DNA of 63,999 nucleotides from a virus. Position 1 is the stretch's first letter; each line of letters opens with the position of its first letter. The notes beneath the pieces were generated by a model that saw nothing but the letters and a program-made list of their open reading frames with translations, did not search any database and was not told the DNA's origin. Positions 8,043 through 18,229 of this stretch are shown here, piece after piece. A program made the translations under genes and the position numbers. Where the stretch lies: positions 1-63,999 of the IMG/VR virus record IMGVR_UViG_3300030101_003107. One strand, 5' to 3'.

Positions 8043-8320
8043 CTTCTGTCTAATTTATCTTCTATACGTCTAACGCTTTCTTTAAGTTCTTTAACATCTT
8101 CTTGTGTTGTCATGATAGTGTTACGTATCATTTCATCTTTCATTTGAAACTCCATGCGTGTAACTTCTGGAGCTGGTGGCTCTGGAAGTTCTTTTGCGTC
8201 AGCAATATCTGCTTGAAGCGTAAACCACATACCAGTCATTGTTACTAGTACGATACCTAATGATATTATTGTTTCTAAACTTAATTTTACTTTTGTATCT
8301 TTACCTATTTCAGTTGCCAT
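8039..8320 (-). CDS. Single-TM protein with coiled coil (spanin- or holin-like candidate)
   Basis: 93 aa. One membrane helix (SLETIISLGIVLVTMTGMWF, residues ~14-33) is followed by a Pro-rich hinge (LPEPPAPEV) and a ~40-residue charged coiled coil (EDVKELKESVRRIEDKLDRR). The topology fits an inner-membrane spanin or an accessory lysis protein. The position between two exported proteins supports an envelope role. There is no sequence-specific evidence. Confidence 0.65.
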   Translation of the reverse strand: MATEIGKDTKVKLSLETIISLGIVLVTMTGMWFTLQADIADAKELPEPPAPEVTRMEFQMKDEMIRNTIMTTQEDVKELKESVRRIEDKLDRR

Positions 8321-8323
8321 TTT

Positions 8324-9367
8324 TTAGAATATAATGTAGTTTATACCTGCTTTAAAATCGTACCATTCACGATTCCAGTATTTATTGTACTTACCTTCAG
8401 CAAACACTCCTAAGTTTCTATTTAGTTTATAACCAAATATCAAACCACCTGAGTAGTCGTACCATTGTTCGCCGTTATTAAAGTTATGGTATGAAAATCT
8501 ACCACCATCATCATAGTGATAAGGCATAAAGTTGCCCCAGCTGTGCAGCCAAAAGCTTTTGGTATAATGGTAAAAGTCAAAACCAATAACAACACTATTT
8601 TGCCATTGATTATCTAACTCATTACGTTTTTTATCTACATAGTTTTCTAAAACTGTAGGTATTACTACTTGATTCCAAACATCAGAGCTTGTAGCTACTA
8701 TACTACCGTTTGGATCTTTGTATTCATTATTGTATACATCTATGCTATAACCTTCTTGTATTGCTAGCTGTGTGTAATGTATATCGCCTGTAGCCATAGT
8801 CCACTCTTCTAATGGATCATAACCGTATGGCTCTGCTAGTCTAGTAACGCCACCAAAGTTAAACGATAACTTTTTTTTACCGTTTAATCTAAATCTTTGC
8901 GTGGCTTCATAATATTCTATGTCTGCAAAACCATCTTTAATATATTCTACTTTTGTAAACCAAACAGGCCTAACATATCTTAACATGTGTGTTTGATCAA
9001 AGTATTCTACGCCTTCTTGTCTTTTGTAATCTACTTCAAATAAATACTCAAAAGGTGATCTACCAATATTAGCCGCATCTGAAAATGATGTTTCTGTACC
9101 ATCTTTAAAAGGTGTAGATCCTTCGTAGCCAAATCTTTGTATTTTGCGTATACCCATAGTTAATGAGTAATCGTAAGGCGTTAATATAGTATCATATAAT
9201 AGCGTGCTATTGTTAATAGAATATATTTCTCTATCAGACAATGATGTACCGCCATTAGTAGCTACATAAAACGTAGAAAACTTAAATGCTTTTTTAATTT
9301 GCGAGCAACACTCTTTAGGTGCTGCGCAAGAAATTATAAATATTAATATTAAAATTATATACTTCAT
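8324..9367 (-). CDS. Outer-membrane-type protein with lipoprotein signal
   Basis: 347 aa. Residues 1-14 form a signal ending in a lipobox (FIIS-C14), so a lipoprotein is possible. The rest is rich in aromatic residues with alternating strands and ends in a beta-strand finishing in Phe (GINYIIF), the usual outer-membrane beta-barrel ending. Strands such as KKLSFNFGGVTR, NSVVIGFDFYHYTK and YSGGLIFGYKLN suggest a ~12-strand barrel. It heads the envelope cassette (8324-5065). It may change the host surface during late infection; the function is unknown. Confidence 0.7.
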   Translation of the reverse strand: MKYIILILIFIISCAAPKECCSQIKKAFKFSTFYVATNGGTSLSDREIYSINNSTLLYDTILTPYDYSLTMGIRKIQRFGYEGSTPFKDGTETSFSDAANIGRSPFEYLFEVDYKRQEGVEYFDQTHMLRYVRPVWFTKVEYIKDGFADIEYYEATQRFRLNGKKKLSFNFGGVTRLAEPYGYDPLEEWTMATGDIHYTQLAIQEGYSIDVYNNEYKDPNGSIVATSSDVWNQVVIPTVLENYVDKKRNELDNQWQNSVVIGFDFYHYTKSFWLHSWGNFMPYHYDDGGRFSYHNFNNGEQWYDYSGGLIFGYKLNRNLGVFAEGKYNKYWNREWYDFKAGINYIIF

Positions 9368-9385
9368 AAGTAAATTATTACATGT

Positions 9386-12300
9386 TTAATCGTGAGCGTA
9401 ACATCTTGTTTTAGGCTTGTTTACCATGTTTTTACATCTAGAACTATCACGCTTAATAAAGCTGCATTGATTTTTGTTTTGTTTTTTCTCTTTTTTCTTT
9501 TGCTCTTTTAGCTCATCTTTAGCTTCTTGCTGTGCTTGACGTTTTAAATCTAAGTATCTTACGTATTGATTTTCTTTACCTTTGTTTACAACTACACGCT
9601 CACCAACTTGTAAATCCCAAGCACTCCAACCTAGCGTTAAAAATGCTCTTTGCATTGCTGTGTTTTCTTGATTTAAAGCTTCTCTAATGTTGTCCGTTTT
9701 TCTAAATAACCTATCAAGCGGAACATTAGTAGCAGCTGTTGTAACTTTTGCTGTAGCATCCCAAATAGGATTATTATAATCGAACGTGTCCATGCTACCC
9801 ATTATCTCTCTATTAAATTTATAAGCATTTAATGCACTATAAACTTTTCTAGCTTTTGATCCCATAGGCGGCGAAACTTGCACAGCTTCAACTACTACTT
9901 GACCATAATCAGCCCTAGACTTTCTTTCAGACTCAGAAATAAATCTCATTATAGTGTTTTTAATAGTTGCAACTGCAGCGCCTGCTACACCAGAGCCTCT
10001 TAGTATTGTATCAAGCATACTATTTGCTATTCTTGTAGCTCTTTGGTCTAGCGCGTCGTCTTCTTCGTCGTCAAAGCTTAAAGCAAATATAGCTGATTGC
10101 AAGGCAGAGAATATAACATTTTGTATAGCGCCGTAATATAATATTCTTGACACGTTACTTCTCCAGTCTCCACGATTATTAATTAAATCTCTACTAGCTT
10201 TTTTAATTAAACGATTATATTGCATAGGTGTATTAGCGAAAGCTAATATAAGACGACCTAATGGACTAGCTTGCTGTTGTGATATACGATCAGGTCTAGC
10301 CGACTGCTGAGTTTCTTGAGCTATTTCTTGAAAATCTAAAAAAGCTTTTTCTTCTGCAGCTTTTTTATTCATACCTTGCTTCGTATATGTTTCAACTCTA
10401 TTTCTATAAAACGTAGATCCACCAGAAGCAATAGCAAAACTATCAGCTATTTGTGTAGGTAAAAAACCTTTTTTAAGCAAATACGCAAGCGCAGCTTTAG
10501 CTTTGTTCTGAGCGCCTGCTACAGCATTAGCAAGTTCAGCTTCATTTACATTTATTTGTAAACCTGCTCGTCTAGCTTTTAAAAAGTCGGAGTTAAATAA
10601 CGTTGAAAAGTCTGACCAATATTGTTTTTGATTAGCAAAAGCTTTACCAGCTTTAAATATATTGTTATCGTCAAAGTTTATAAAGTTAACTGTAGACAAA
10701 GTTTGTAGTACAGCTGATCTTGCGTTAAAGAACATTATAGCGCCAACAGATCCGTTAACCCAGTTTGTCCAAGCTTGGCCATAAGTTCTACCTGAAGATC
10801 TATTTGTACCGTTTTCCATACGATATAATGAATCTTCTAAAGCGCTTCTAAATCTAGAGCCATATATAGCTTCTATTTTATTCATATTTTCAGTAGAAAA
10901 TATAATATTTTTATTTTCTATAAACTCTGCTAAATATTGTTTTCTACCTATTTTGTTTACAATGTTTTCTAAGTCAGAAGCTATACTTTCTACACTCCAG
11001 TTTTCACTTGGCTCTATCCAACCTTTATCTCTTTTTGATACAATGCTTAAAGCATCTGCAAATGTTTTTAAGTCTTGATCTGTGTTAACAACGTTTTTTA
11101 AATAATTTAAATCTCTTTTAGATATACCTGGAACTTCAAAGCCTGCTTTATCAAATAAATAAACTCTTATAGCATTATCAAAAGTAAAACCAGTATCTTT
11201 TTCTATTAACTTACCTAATCTTTTTTTAACGTTAGGTATTTCTTTTCTAAGTAGTTTATAATCGTCTAATATACTCATACGAGCTTCACTCATTTCACGA
11301 TCAGCTCTACCAAACGGATCTAGTAAAGCTTTTTTCATAAACTCCATATCAGCATCACCTTGTTTGCCTTTGCCGTAAAAGTCATATAATAAGCCCGCAA
11401 AGTCTTCAGCTGACGGTGGTACAAAAAATCTATATCTACCTATGTTTTTACCACGCTTTTGACCAACAACTCTTGAAAATATTTTTTCAGCTGCAACACC
11501 TTTTGTTCGCTCGATCATTTTGTTAAACTCAGAGCTCATGTCTTTGCTAAAGTTTATTCTTGCTTGTACGGATTTACCTTTAACATCTAGCTGATCAAAT
11601 ACATGTTTAACAGCTTCTACATTAGGTAAAGCATCGTCTACAAAGTACATATCATTATATCCCTCTTGATATTTTTCTAAAAACCAAGCTGCTTTAGCAT
11701 CGCCTTCGCTTTTACCAAGTCCAGTTATATTTTTTAAAGGTATATTAATACCTTGGCTTTTTAACCACTTGTGTATAGGTTCAGCAGCTTCTTGCATACG
11801 AGCTGTTAAAACAAACACATTACTAGGACCATACTTTTTTATTTGGTTTTTCATCTTCTGAAGTAGTGGCCCTTCTTTACCTCCTCTTACGTTTGCAAAA
11901 TCAGAAAAGTCAAATTCATAACCATCAGCCGCTAACTTAGGTCCATCAATAGGCCATTTGTCAGAAGGTATTTTAACTGTTTCGCCATCTTTAGTTGCTG
12001 TAACAAAGTTTTCACCGTCTATAATTAACGTTTCGTCAAAGTCAAAAGTAGACATACCTTTTGAGTCTTTGCTATAAGCTAGCACAGGTCTAACGCTAGA
12101 TATGTTTTGACTAATGCTAGAGTTTTGTTTTATTTCAGCATTTGGCTTAATTTTGTTTCTAGTTTGTAAAAAAGTATCTAAGTTGTTTTTAGCTTGAGAA
12201 GCTGTAATATCTCCATTTAAAAACTGATACAAAAGATTTTGTTGAGTGCTAATAGTTGATGCATCGCTATGCAAGCTAACGTCAACGCCTAAACCAAACT

Positions 12301-15300
12301 CTTCTGCTATAGTTTCACCTCTAGCATTTATTAAGTAGTTAGGATTTATTCCACCATCGTTAGCGTTTACTAATGGATTAAAATATCTTATCCACTTAGA
12401 TTTTAATCCTAACAATATATCAAGATGATATTCTAGCGGCGGTGCTTGAACAAAATTAAACTTAACGCCATTAATTTCACCTTTAAGCTTTTTATCGTAA
12501 GATAAAGGCAAAGATCCTTGAGCATAGTTTTCAAAAGCGCCATCAATATACAACTCTAAGTTGCCTTGCAAAGCTCTATTAAATAAAAATTTAGCAAAGT
12601 CGCTAGCTGGTAAAGTGTGTTCTTCTACGTTTTTTTCATTAAGAGTATTAGTAAATTCTAATGTTGATATAACTCTAGCAAAATGACCCATGTTCTGAGA
12701 AGTAGAAGCAAACATAGTAGCAAAATAAGGTATAGTCTCAGGTTGAGCTTGCATTATCTCTTGTATTTTAAGCCATACCTTTTTAGCGCCTATTATTGAT
12801 GATTCGTGATACTCAGAGTCTTTTAGTTTTTCCGCAACCGTTTTACCAGTTGATTTGCCGTATTTACCTACCGATGAAACAGCTGCAGTTATATCTGGAT
12901 CAGAAGGGGCAAACTTAGCTCCTTCAACAGAGCTTAATAAATCTTGTTTACTTGTAAAAGCAAAGTTTCTTTTTCTACCATTAGCTCCAGCTCCAGCAAA
13001 AGTTCCTACAGTTAACATTTCTATTGGAAAGTTAGGTGCTATGGTATTTTTTACAAAGTCTCTATAATTTTGAAGATCTGCGTCGTTATTAACTATGTCT
13101 ATAGGTTGAACATCTTGAGTAGCGGCAGCAACAACGCTTTTCCAAGCTTTGTTTTCTTGTCGAAGCATTTTGTTTAAGTCTGTATCTTCTTTAGAAAACA
13201 TATAGTTTGCCATACCGTCAGATATGCTAGTTAGCTCTGGATTTTGTCTTCTTATTTCTTGATTAGTTATAACTTTACCAAGTAAATCTGCAAGTGCTAT
13301 AACTCTAGCCGATGTATTTCTATTACGTGTTGGCTTACCGTCTATAATATCTATAAGCTCTAATAACTCTGAGTCTTTAATGTTTGTTCTTTTGACCTGA
13401 GTGCGCAAACCTGCTTTAGTTTTAGCTCTAGAGTCTCTTTTATTATAAAGTGTCTCTAATACAGTCTTAGGCACTCCTGTTGCTTTACCTGATGAATCAA
13501 AGCCTTGCGGTAAAGCTTGTATTACTAAAGCGGCATTAGCTTTAAACCATCTTTGCGCTGAAGCTACTTCTGCGGCTGTAAGATTTGCTTTGCTCTTAAT
13601 TTTATCAGGTGATATACCTAACAATTTACCAATAGTATTTCTAGCGGCATTTGGCACGCTCTTAAAATTAGACAATGTAGAAAACTTAGTTTCTTGTTCG
13701 TTTACCTCTGTAGTAACTTCATTTTGTATGTTTAACCTATCAGCTAATACTATATCTTTAGTTTTTCTTTCTGGCTGTTGCTCTACAGTTTCTTCAGCCG
13801 CAACACCTCTAGCCTCTGTTACATCATCTGTAAACTCTTCGCCTAACACTCTACGTGAAGCCTCAATAGCTCTAGCAGGTAAAAACTTATTTATGTAAGC
13901 AGCTAATGGTACGCCTGACTCAGGATTATATTTTTGTATAAGATCAAATATACCTCTTTCACCAGTGTTTATTTCATCAGTTAATAATTGTCTATCAAAG
14001 TTAGGCGCTTCAGATCTTCTCTGCACAAGTCTATTTACTATAGGTGCAAACTGATCTATAATACTCATAGCACCACCTACACCTTGATCTTGGTATATTT
14101 GTTGTACTCTATCAGAGGCTTCTTTTGAAAACTGTTGAACATCACCTGGTTTTATATCAGTAGGTAGTATGTCACCTTTAATTCCTTTAGCAGCTGATTT
14201 AATTAAATCTTTGTTTATATTGCCTGACTCTACAGACTCTACATAGTCTCTAAAAAAGTTAAATACATCTTGATTAGTGTTAAACTTATATTCTAAACCA
14301 GTTGTATTTTTAGTAAATCGCTTGACAACATCTTTTAATCTACTAAATAAGTTATCGTTAAATTTAATATCACCATTTTGAACTGCTTCAGCTGCTAGTG
14401 TAAATACTTCTTCGCTTTTACCTTCAGCTTCTGTATATTGATCTAATCTTCTTTTAAAATCAGTACCTTCTATAGCTATATTGTTTTCATCAAAGCTTTC
14501 TAATAAAGCATCACCAAATGCTTTTCTTGCGGCTTGATTACCTTGCAAAGTAGCAAAAAGCAAAGCATGTCCAAACTCATGTGTAAGTGTAGTCATAACG
14601 CCGTCTCTTAGCTCAGACTCTTGATTTATAAATATTTCTAAACCACCTTTACCGTCTTGTCTTATAGCACCATATCTAGTAGACTCACCTTTTAATATTT
14701 CTTCTCTTTTTCTAAACTGTTCGCTTTGAGATCGTTTTTCTTTTCTTGCTTCTGCTATTTCTTCTTGTGTAGAACTAGGATCGTTTATTATTTCGTCCAT
14801 AGCTTGAATAGCACCTATATCAAACGAAGCTTGTTCATCGTCTCTTCTCCAGTTAACAAAGTCATTAGAATTACCTTTACGTATATCTACATTAACGCCT
14901 TGTTGTTTTAAAGCTTCGGCTTGCAGCGACACATTTTCAAATAACTTTTCTCTACGAGAGTTTTGAGCGCTTTCTATTAAGTTAAAGTTATCTTGATTAC
15001 GTTTATTTATTTTATCTAAAATTAACTCTTTGTCTTTATCAGTTTTAGCTCTTCTTAGTTTATTTTTTTGCTTGTGAATAGCATCTAAGTTTTGAGCATA
15101 AGTTTTAAGTTGAGAATTACTTAAAGAGTTAAAAGTTCTATATAAGCTTTTTTTATTAGCTACTTGCGCGTTGTTAAGATCTTTTATTTCCTCTTGTATT
15201 CCAGCTTTTTCAGACTCTTTAGCTGTTTCTAACTGTTTTACTTTAGCATCAATTTGCGTGGCTATATCAAATTGTATATTTTTAAACTGTTGTGGCGCTA

Positions 15301-16765
15301 AATAATTATATACTTGTTCTACTTCTTTTGGTTTTGTAGCAACACTAGTTACTGATGCAGCAGGACCACCTAGCAAAGCACCTATACCAGCATCATGTAT
15401 AACATTTGTAAAAAACTCTTTACCACCTATCTCGTCGTCAAATATAAACATATCTCCAAGCTGCTGCAAAGTTTTATTCGCTCCTTCTGTAGCACCTTCT
15501 GTTACAAAACCACCACCAAACTTTGAAATAGCGTTAGTAGTATAACTTCTAATATAGTCTGTAACAGCTTTTTCGCTAGCACCTACTCTTCTTAATCCTA
15601 CTACATCTCTAAATAATCTAGCTCCCAAATATTCTGTACCCCACTCAAACAAACCATCTGTACTACTAGTTAAATATAACTCTCCAATAGTAGCGTCTGG
15701 TCTTTCTTTTAAGTTTTGTTCAAAACTACTACCAGCTGCAGAAGTACCTAAAGCTATACTACCATACATTGGAAAACCAATTGCTAAAGCCAAAGAAGGT
15801 ATGTTAGATAAAGCTTGCTCAGAAGCTACTTTAGCAGCGTTAGGATAATCACCTTTTTTTATAAGATCAATATACGTCATGGTGTTGCCGTCTTCATCTC
15901 TAACGTTAGTCATGTGACTTCTTAGTTTAGCTGAAGTGTATTTTAGCTGTTCTGTAGGTATATCTGGATATGTTCTTTGTACAATCTCTAGTGGTAAACC
16001 TGTTGATTGAGCTATTAAAGGTTTTAAGCCATAATTGTTTACAAAATCAACCATACCAGCGGTTAAATCTAGTGTTACTGCTTTTACACCAGACAAATAA
16101 GGAATTAAAGCTTTAGGAATGTTTGAGTTTGCTGATAGTTTAATTTTTTCGGCTTCTGCTATAGCGTCTTGAAGATCATAACCTGTTTTTTTATAAATCT
16201 CTTTACGCTCGTTTAAATCTAGTTGTCTAGCTTCAAGATCTTTGCCAGCTTCAGCTGCTTTAAAAAAATTATCTCTAAGCGTATAATATTCGTCTAAAGT
16301 TTCTTGAGGAAAGTTTGCAGGAAGTTTTTTATTTTCATCTAATTGCAAAGCTATGTTTTGATTATAAAAACCATCAACAACATCTTTAGCATTATTTAAT
16401 TTTTCAGTGTATTCTTCTATTGTTTTGCTTAGCTCTCTTTGTTGAACTTCTAAAGGCACTATATCAACTTCAGGTAAAGTTACGCCTTTTATAGTATCGT
16501 CTTCTACTCTTGCTCCGGGCACAACGTCAAAACCTGAAGCTTGAACTTCTGCTATAGTTTCAGGATTATTTGTGTAAGTAGGAAACTCCGATAAAGATTT
16601 TGCCGAACTGGATGCCGTACTTTCTGGCTCCGCAGGGGCATCCACTTTCTGGGGAGCTTGTTCTTTTTTTGTTTCGACGTAGTTTGTAATAAAGCCTTTT
16701 ATTTCATCATCAGACTTTCCAGCATCGATTAGTTTTTGAATTTCTAATTCTAACTCTTCGTTCAT
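9386..16765 (-). CDS. Giant multidomain internal virion / polyvalent protein (2459 aa)
   Basis: Domains seen in order: an acidic N-terminus with a short repeat-like helix (residues 1-35); hydrophobic/Gly-rich segments (~215-260 and ~310-460) like those of phage ejection proteins; long charged coiled coils (~470-700); a zinc-metallopeptidase motif HEFGH (~residues 729-733); a short sigma-region-like/helical segment (~925-980, NPESGVPLAAYINKFLPARA); a HAD-type phosphatase domain (~1570-1740; FDFDETL, VLTAR, GDAKAAW, FVDDALPNVEAV); further helical regions; and a C-terminal Cys/His knuckle (CSFIKRDSSRC ... CYAHD, ~2434-2459). Such assemblies are known as large polyvalent proteins injected with phage DNA. 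It lies with two other ejection-type genes just after the hub gene. Co-injection into the host is inferred. Confidence 0.75.
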   Translation of the reverse strand: MNEELELEIQKLIDAGKSDDEIKGFITNYVETKKEQAPQKVDAPAEPESTASSSAKSLSEFPTYTNNPETIAEVQASGFDVVPGARVEDDTIKGVTLPEVDIVPLEVQQRELSKTIEEYTEKLNNAKDVVDGFYNQNIALQLDENKKLPANFPQETLDEYYTLRDNFFKAAEAGKDLEARQLDLNERKEIYKKTGYDLQDAIAEAEKIKLSANSNIPKALIPYLSGVKAVTLDLTAGMVDFVNNYGLKPLIAQSTGLPLEIVQRTYPDIPTEQLKYTSAKLRSHMTNVRDEDGNTMTYIDLIKKGDYPNAAKVASEQALSNIPSLALAIGFPMYGSIALGTSAAGSSFEQNLKERPDATIGELYLTSSTDGLFEWGTEYLGARLFRDVVGLRRVGASEKAVTDYIRSYTTNAISKFGGGFVTEGATEGANKTLQQLGDMFIFDDEIGGKEFFTNVIHDAGIGALLGGPAASVTSVATKPKEVEQVYNYLAPQQFKNIQFDIATQIDAKVKQLETAKESEKAGIQEEIKDLNNAQVANKKSLYRTFNSLSNSQLKTYAQNLDAIHKQKNKLRRAKTDKDKELILDKINKRNQDNFNLIESAQNSRREKLFENVSLQAEALKQQGVNVDIRKGNSNDFVNWRRDDEQASFDIGAIQAMDEIINDPSSTQEEIAEARKEKRSQSEQFRKREEILKGESTRYGAIRQDGKGGLEIFINQESELRDGVMTTLTHEFGHALLFATLQGNQAARKAFGDALLESFDENNIAIEGTDFKRRLDQYTEAEGKSEEVFTLAAEAVQNGDIKFNDNLFSRLKDVVKRFTKNTTGLEYKFNTNQDVFNFFRDYVESVESGNINKDLIKSAAKGIKGDILPTDIKPGDVQQFSKEASDRVQQIYQDQGVGGAMSIIDQFAPIVNRLVQRRSEAPNFDRQLLTDEINTGERGIFDLIQKYNPESGVPLAAYINKFLPARAIEASRRVLGEEFTDDVTEARGVAAEETVEQQPERKTKDIVLADRLNIQNEVTTEVNEQETKFSTLSNFKSVPNAARNTIGKLLGISPDKIKSKANLTAAEVASAQRWFKANAALVIQALPQGFDSSGKATGVPKTVLETLYNKRDSRAKTKAGLRTQVKRTNIKDSELLELIDIIDGKPTRNRNTSARVIALADLLGKVITNQEIRRQNPELTSISDGMANYMFSKEDTDLNKMLRQENKAWKSVVAAATQDVQPIDIVNNDADLQNYRDFVKNTIAPNFPIEMLTVGTFAGAGANGRKRNFAFTSKQDLLSSVEGAKFAPSDPDITAAVSSVGKYGKSTGKTVAEKLKDSEYHESSIIGAKKVWLKIQEIMQAQPETIPYFATMFASTSQNMGHFARVISTLEFTNTLNEKNVEEHTLPASDFAKFLFNRALQGNLELYIDGAFENYAQGSLPLSYDKKLKGEINGVKFNFVQAPPLEYHLDILLGLKSKWIRYFNPLVNANDGGINPNYLINARGETIAEEFGLGVDVSLHSDASTISTQQNLLYQFLNGDITASQAKNNLDTFLQTRNKIKPNAEIKQNSSISQNISSVRPVLAYSKDSKGMSTFDFDETLIIDGENFVTATKDGETVKIPSDKWPIDGPKLAADGYEFDFSDFANVRGGKEGPLLQKMKNQIKKYGPSNVFVLTARMQEAAEPIHKWLKSQGINIPLKNITGLGKSEGDAKAAWFLEKYQEGYNDMYFVDDALPNVEAVKHVFDQLDVKGKSVQARINFSKDMSSEFNKMIERTKGVAAEKIFSRVVGQKRGKNIGRYRFFVPPSAEDFAGLLYDFYGKGKQGDADMEFMKKALLDPFGRADREMSEARMSILDDYKLLRKEIPNVKKRLGKLIEKDTGFTFDNAIRVYLFDKAGFEVPGISKRDLNYLKNVVNTDQDLKTFADALSIVSKRDKGWIEPSENWSVESIASDLENIVNKIGRKQYLAEFIENKNIIFSTENMNKIEAIYGSRFRSALEDSLYRMENGTNRSSGRTYGQAWTNWVNGSVGAIMFFNARSAVLQTLSTVNFINFDDNNIFKAGKAFANQKQYWSDFSTLFNSDFLKARRAGLQINVNEAELANAVAGAQNKAKAALAYLLKKGFLPTQIADSFAIASGGSTFYRNRVETYTKQGMNKKAAEEKAFLDFQEIAQETQQSARPDRISQQQASPLGRLILAFANTPMQYNRLIKKASRDLINNRGDWRSNVSRILYYGAIQNVIFSALQSAIFALSFDDEEDDALDQRATRIANSMLDTILRGSGVAGAAVATIKNTIMRFISESERKSRADYGQVVVEAVQVSPPMGSKARKVYSALNAYKFNREIMGSMDTFDYNNPIWDATAKVTTAATNVPLDRLFRKTDNIREALNQENTAMQRAFLTLGWSAWDLQVGERVVVNKGKENQYVRYLDLKRQAQQEAKDELKEQKKKEKKQNKNQCSFIKRDSSRCKNMVNKPKTRCYAHD

Positions 16766-16776
16766 AAAATTTTATT

Positions 16777-18216
16777 TTAAGTAGTAGGATTTTGTATTTC
16801 GTTTGCAAATTTTAAATAGTCTGCTAGTGTTTTTTTAGCTGCAGGCTGAGTACTTCGATCTAACAAGGCTGGAACTTTACCTGATTGTTTTTTATCAAAC
16901 TTTTTAAGTTGACTTCTAAACTCTTTTGGTATACCTTTACCCATTGTAAGCAGATCTTTTTCTTCTATTATATTTGGTTTTTGATTTGCTAAAGTAACAG
17001 GATTACCTTTCTCATATATTAAATATCTACCATCAGATTGTCTTTTAGCAGTTCGAGTAGTTCCAGGTATATTTATTTGTGCGCCTTCAGTGTTGTAAGA
17101 CTCTATAAAAGCATTTATTTCGTTCATAAAAGAATAACTTGGCTTAGTTCCGCCTTTTCCTACGTTTGGTTTTTTATCATTAGCAGCCATAGCTAGTATA
17201 GCGTTGTTGTCTATAAAATCTTTAAAATACCCTAAAAAAGCATCTGTTAAATCTTCGCCTTTCAAAACATCAAGCATTTCATCTCTCTGAGCTGGCGTTA
17301 CAAATGTTAATTTTTCGTCTGCTAGTAATTTATCTAGCCATATTGTAGCGTAAGCTGACTCAGCACCTTCTGTTTTATCTGCTGTAAAACCACCAAATAT
17401 AATAGGTCTTAGTTTTTCAGGATCTGACTTAGCTAAATTCAACATGCCGCTAATAATCTCTCTCCTTGAGTCTTCGTTCCATTTGCCTGTAGCAGCAAGC
17501 TTTCTAGCATCGTTAACAAACTCTGCCATTTGAGCTTCAAACTCTAAATCTACTTTGTTTACGGCTTTTAAATCTTCAATTTTAATAAGTTTGTCAACGT
17601 CTTTGTAATATCCTCCTAGTTGTTTTTCACCATTAATTACAGGATTCCAAACTATATTATTTTTAAAACTACCGTCCATTAATTCAGCATGTACTCTTGA
17701 TTCTAATAAAGTTGGATTTGGATCTGGATTTTTTTCAGCTTCTATAGCTTTAGAATAAAGATCGTTAATTAAATCTTTATCTTTTTTATAAACTTTAAAT
17801 CTATTTTTTATAGCAGAAAGCTCATTAGTTTCAGCTAATTTTTTCTTTTTGTTTACAAAAGGATTTTGAGATCTTTTAATTAGTCTGTAAGCTTCTTCAT
17901 TGTCTTTTTCTATTTCTTCAGTTAATGTAGCATTAACTTCTGGACTATTTGCAATGTCAAGCTTTAATGGCTTTTTAGATAAATTTTTTGTGTAATTTTG
18001 TAAATCTTTTATCTCGTTAGATACAGGTTGATTTGACTCTTTCAAGTATTTATTATAAGCAGCCTCAGTATTTTCTAATGCTTGAGAAGCAACTTCAGAT
18101 AAATCTGTTACAGCTTTATTAATATACTTTACAAACTCAGTACTTCTAGCAGTGTTGTACTTAGTTTGAGATTCGCTTAACCTTGTTAATGATTTTTGTA
18201 AAAAATTTAATGACAT
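16777..18216 (-). CDS. Probable internal virion protein, alpha-helical
   Basis: 479 aa, mostly predicted helix with high Lys/Glu/Asn content and no signal peptide (starts MSLNFLQKSLTRLSESQ). No recognised domain. It sits between the glycine-zipper ejection protein and the giant polyvalent protein, 11-13 nt from each, the place where T7-type phages keep their internal core proteins. The function is inferred from position only. Confidence 0.65.
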   Translation of the reverse strand: MSLNFLQKSLTRLSESQTKYNTARSTEFVKYINKAVTDLSEVASQALENTEAAYNKYLKESNQPVSNEIKDLQNYTKNLSKKPLKLDIANSPEVNATLTEEIEKDNEEAYRLIKRSQNPFVNKKKKLAETNELSAIKNRFKVYKKDKDLINDLYSKAIEAEKNPDPNPTLLESRVHAELMDGSFKNNIVWNPVINGEKQLGGYYKDVDKLIKIEDLKAVNKVDLEFEAQMAEFVNDARKLAATGKWNEDSRREIISGMLNLAKSDPEKLRPIIFGGFTADKTEGAESAYATIWLDKLLADEKLTFVTPAQRDEMLDVLKGEDLTDAFLGYFKDFIDNNAILAMAANDKKPNVGKGGTKPSYSFMNEINAFIESYNTEGAQINIPGTTRTAKRQSDGRYLIYEKGNPVTLANQKPNIIEEKDLLTMGKGIPKEFRSQLKKFDKKQSGKVPALLDRSTQPAAKKTLADYLKFANEIQNPTT

Positions 18217-18229
18217 GTTTATTATTTAA

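Noticed and set aside
9386-16765. Virion RNA polymerase in the giant protein
   Set aside because: The DFDE sequence is the start of a HAD site (with LTAR and DD motifs), not a DFDGD polymerase site; no polymerase motifs seen.
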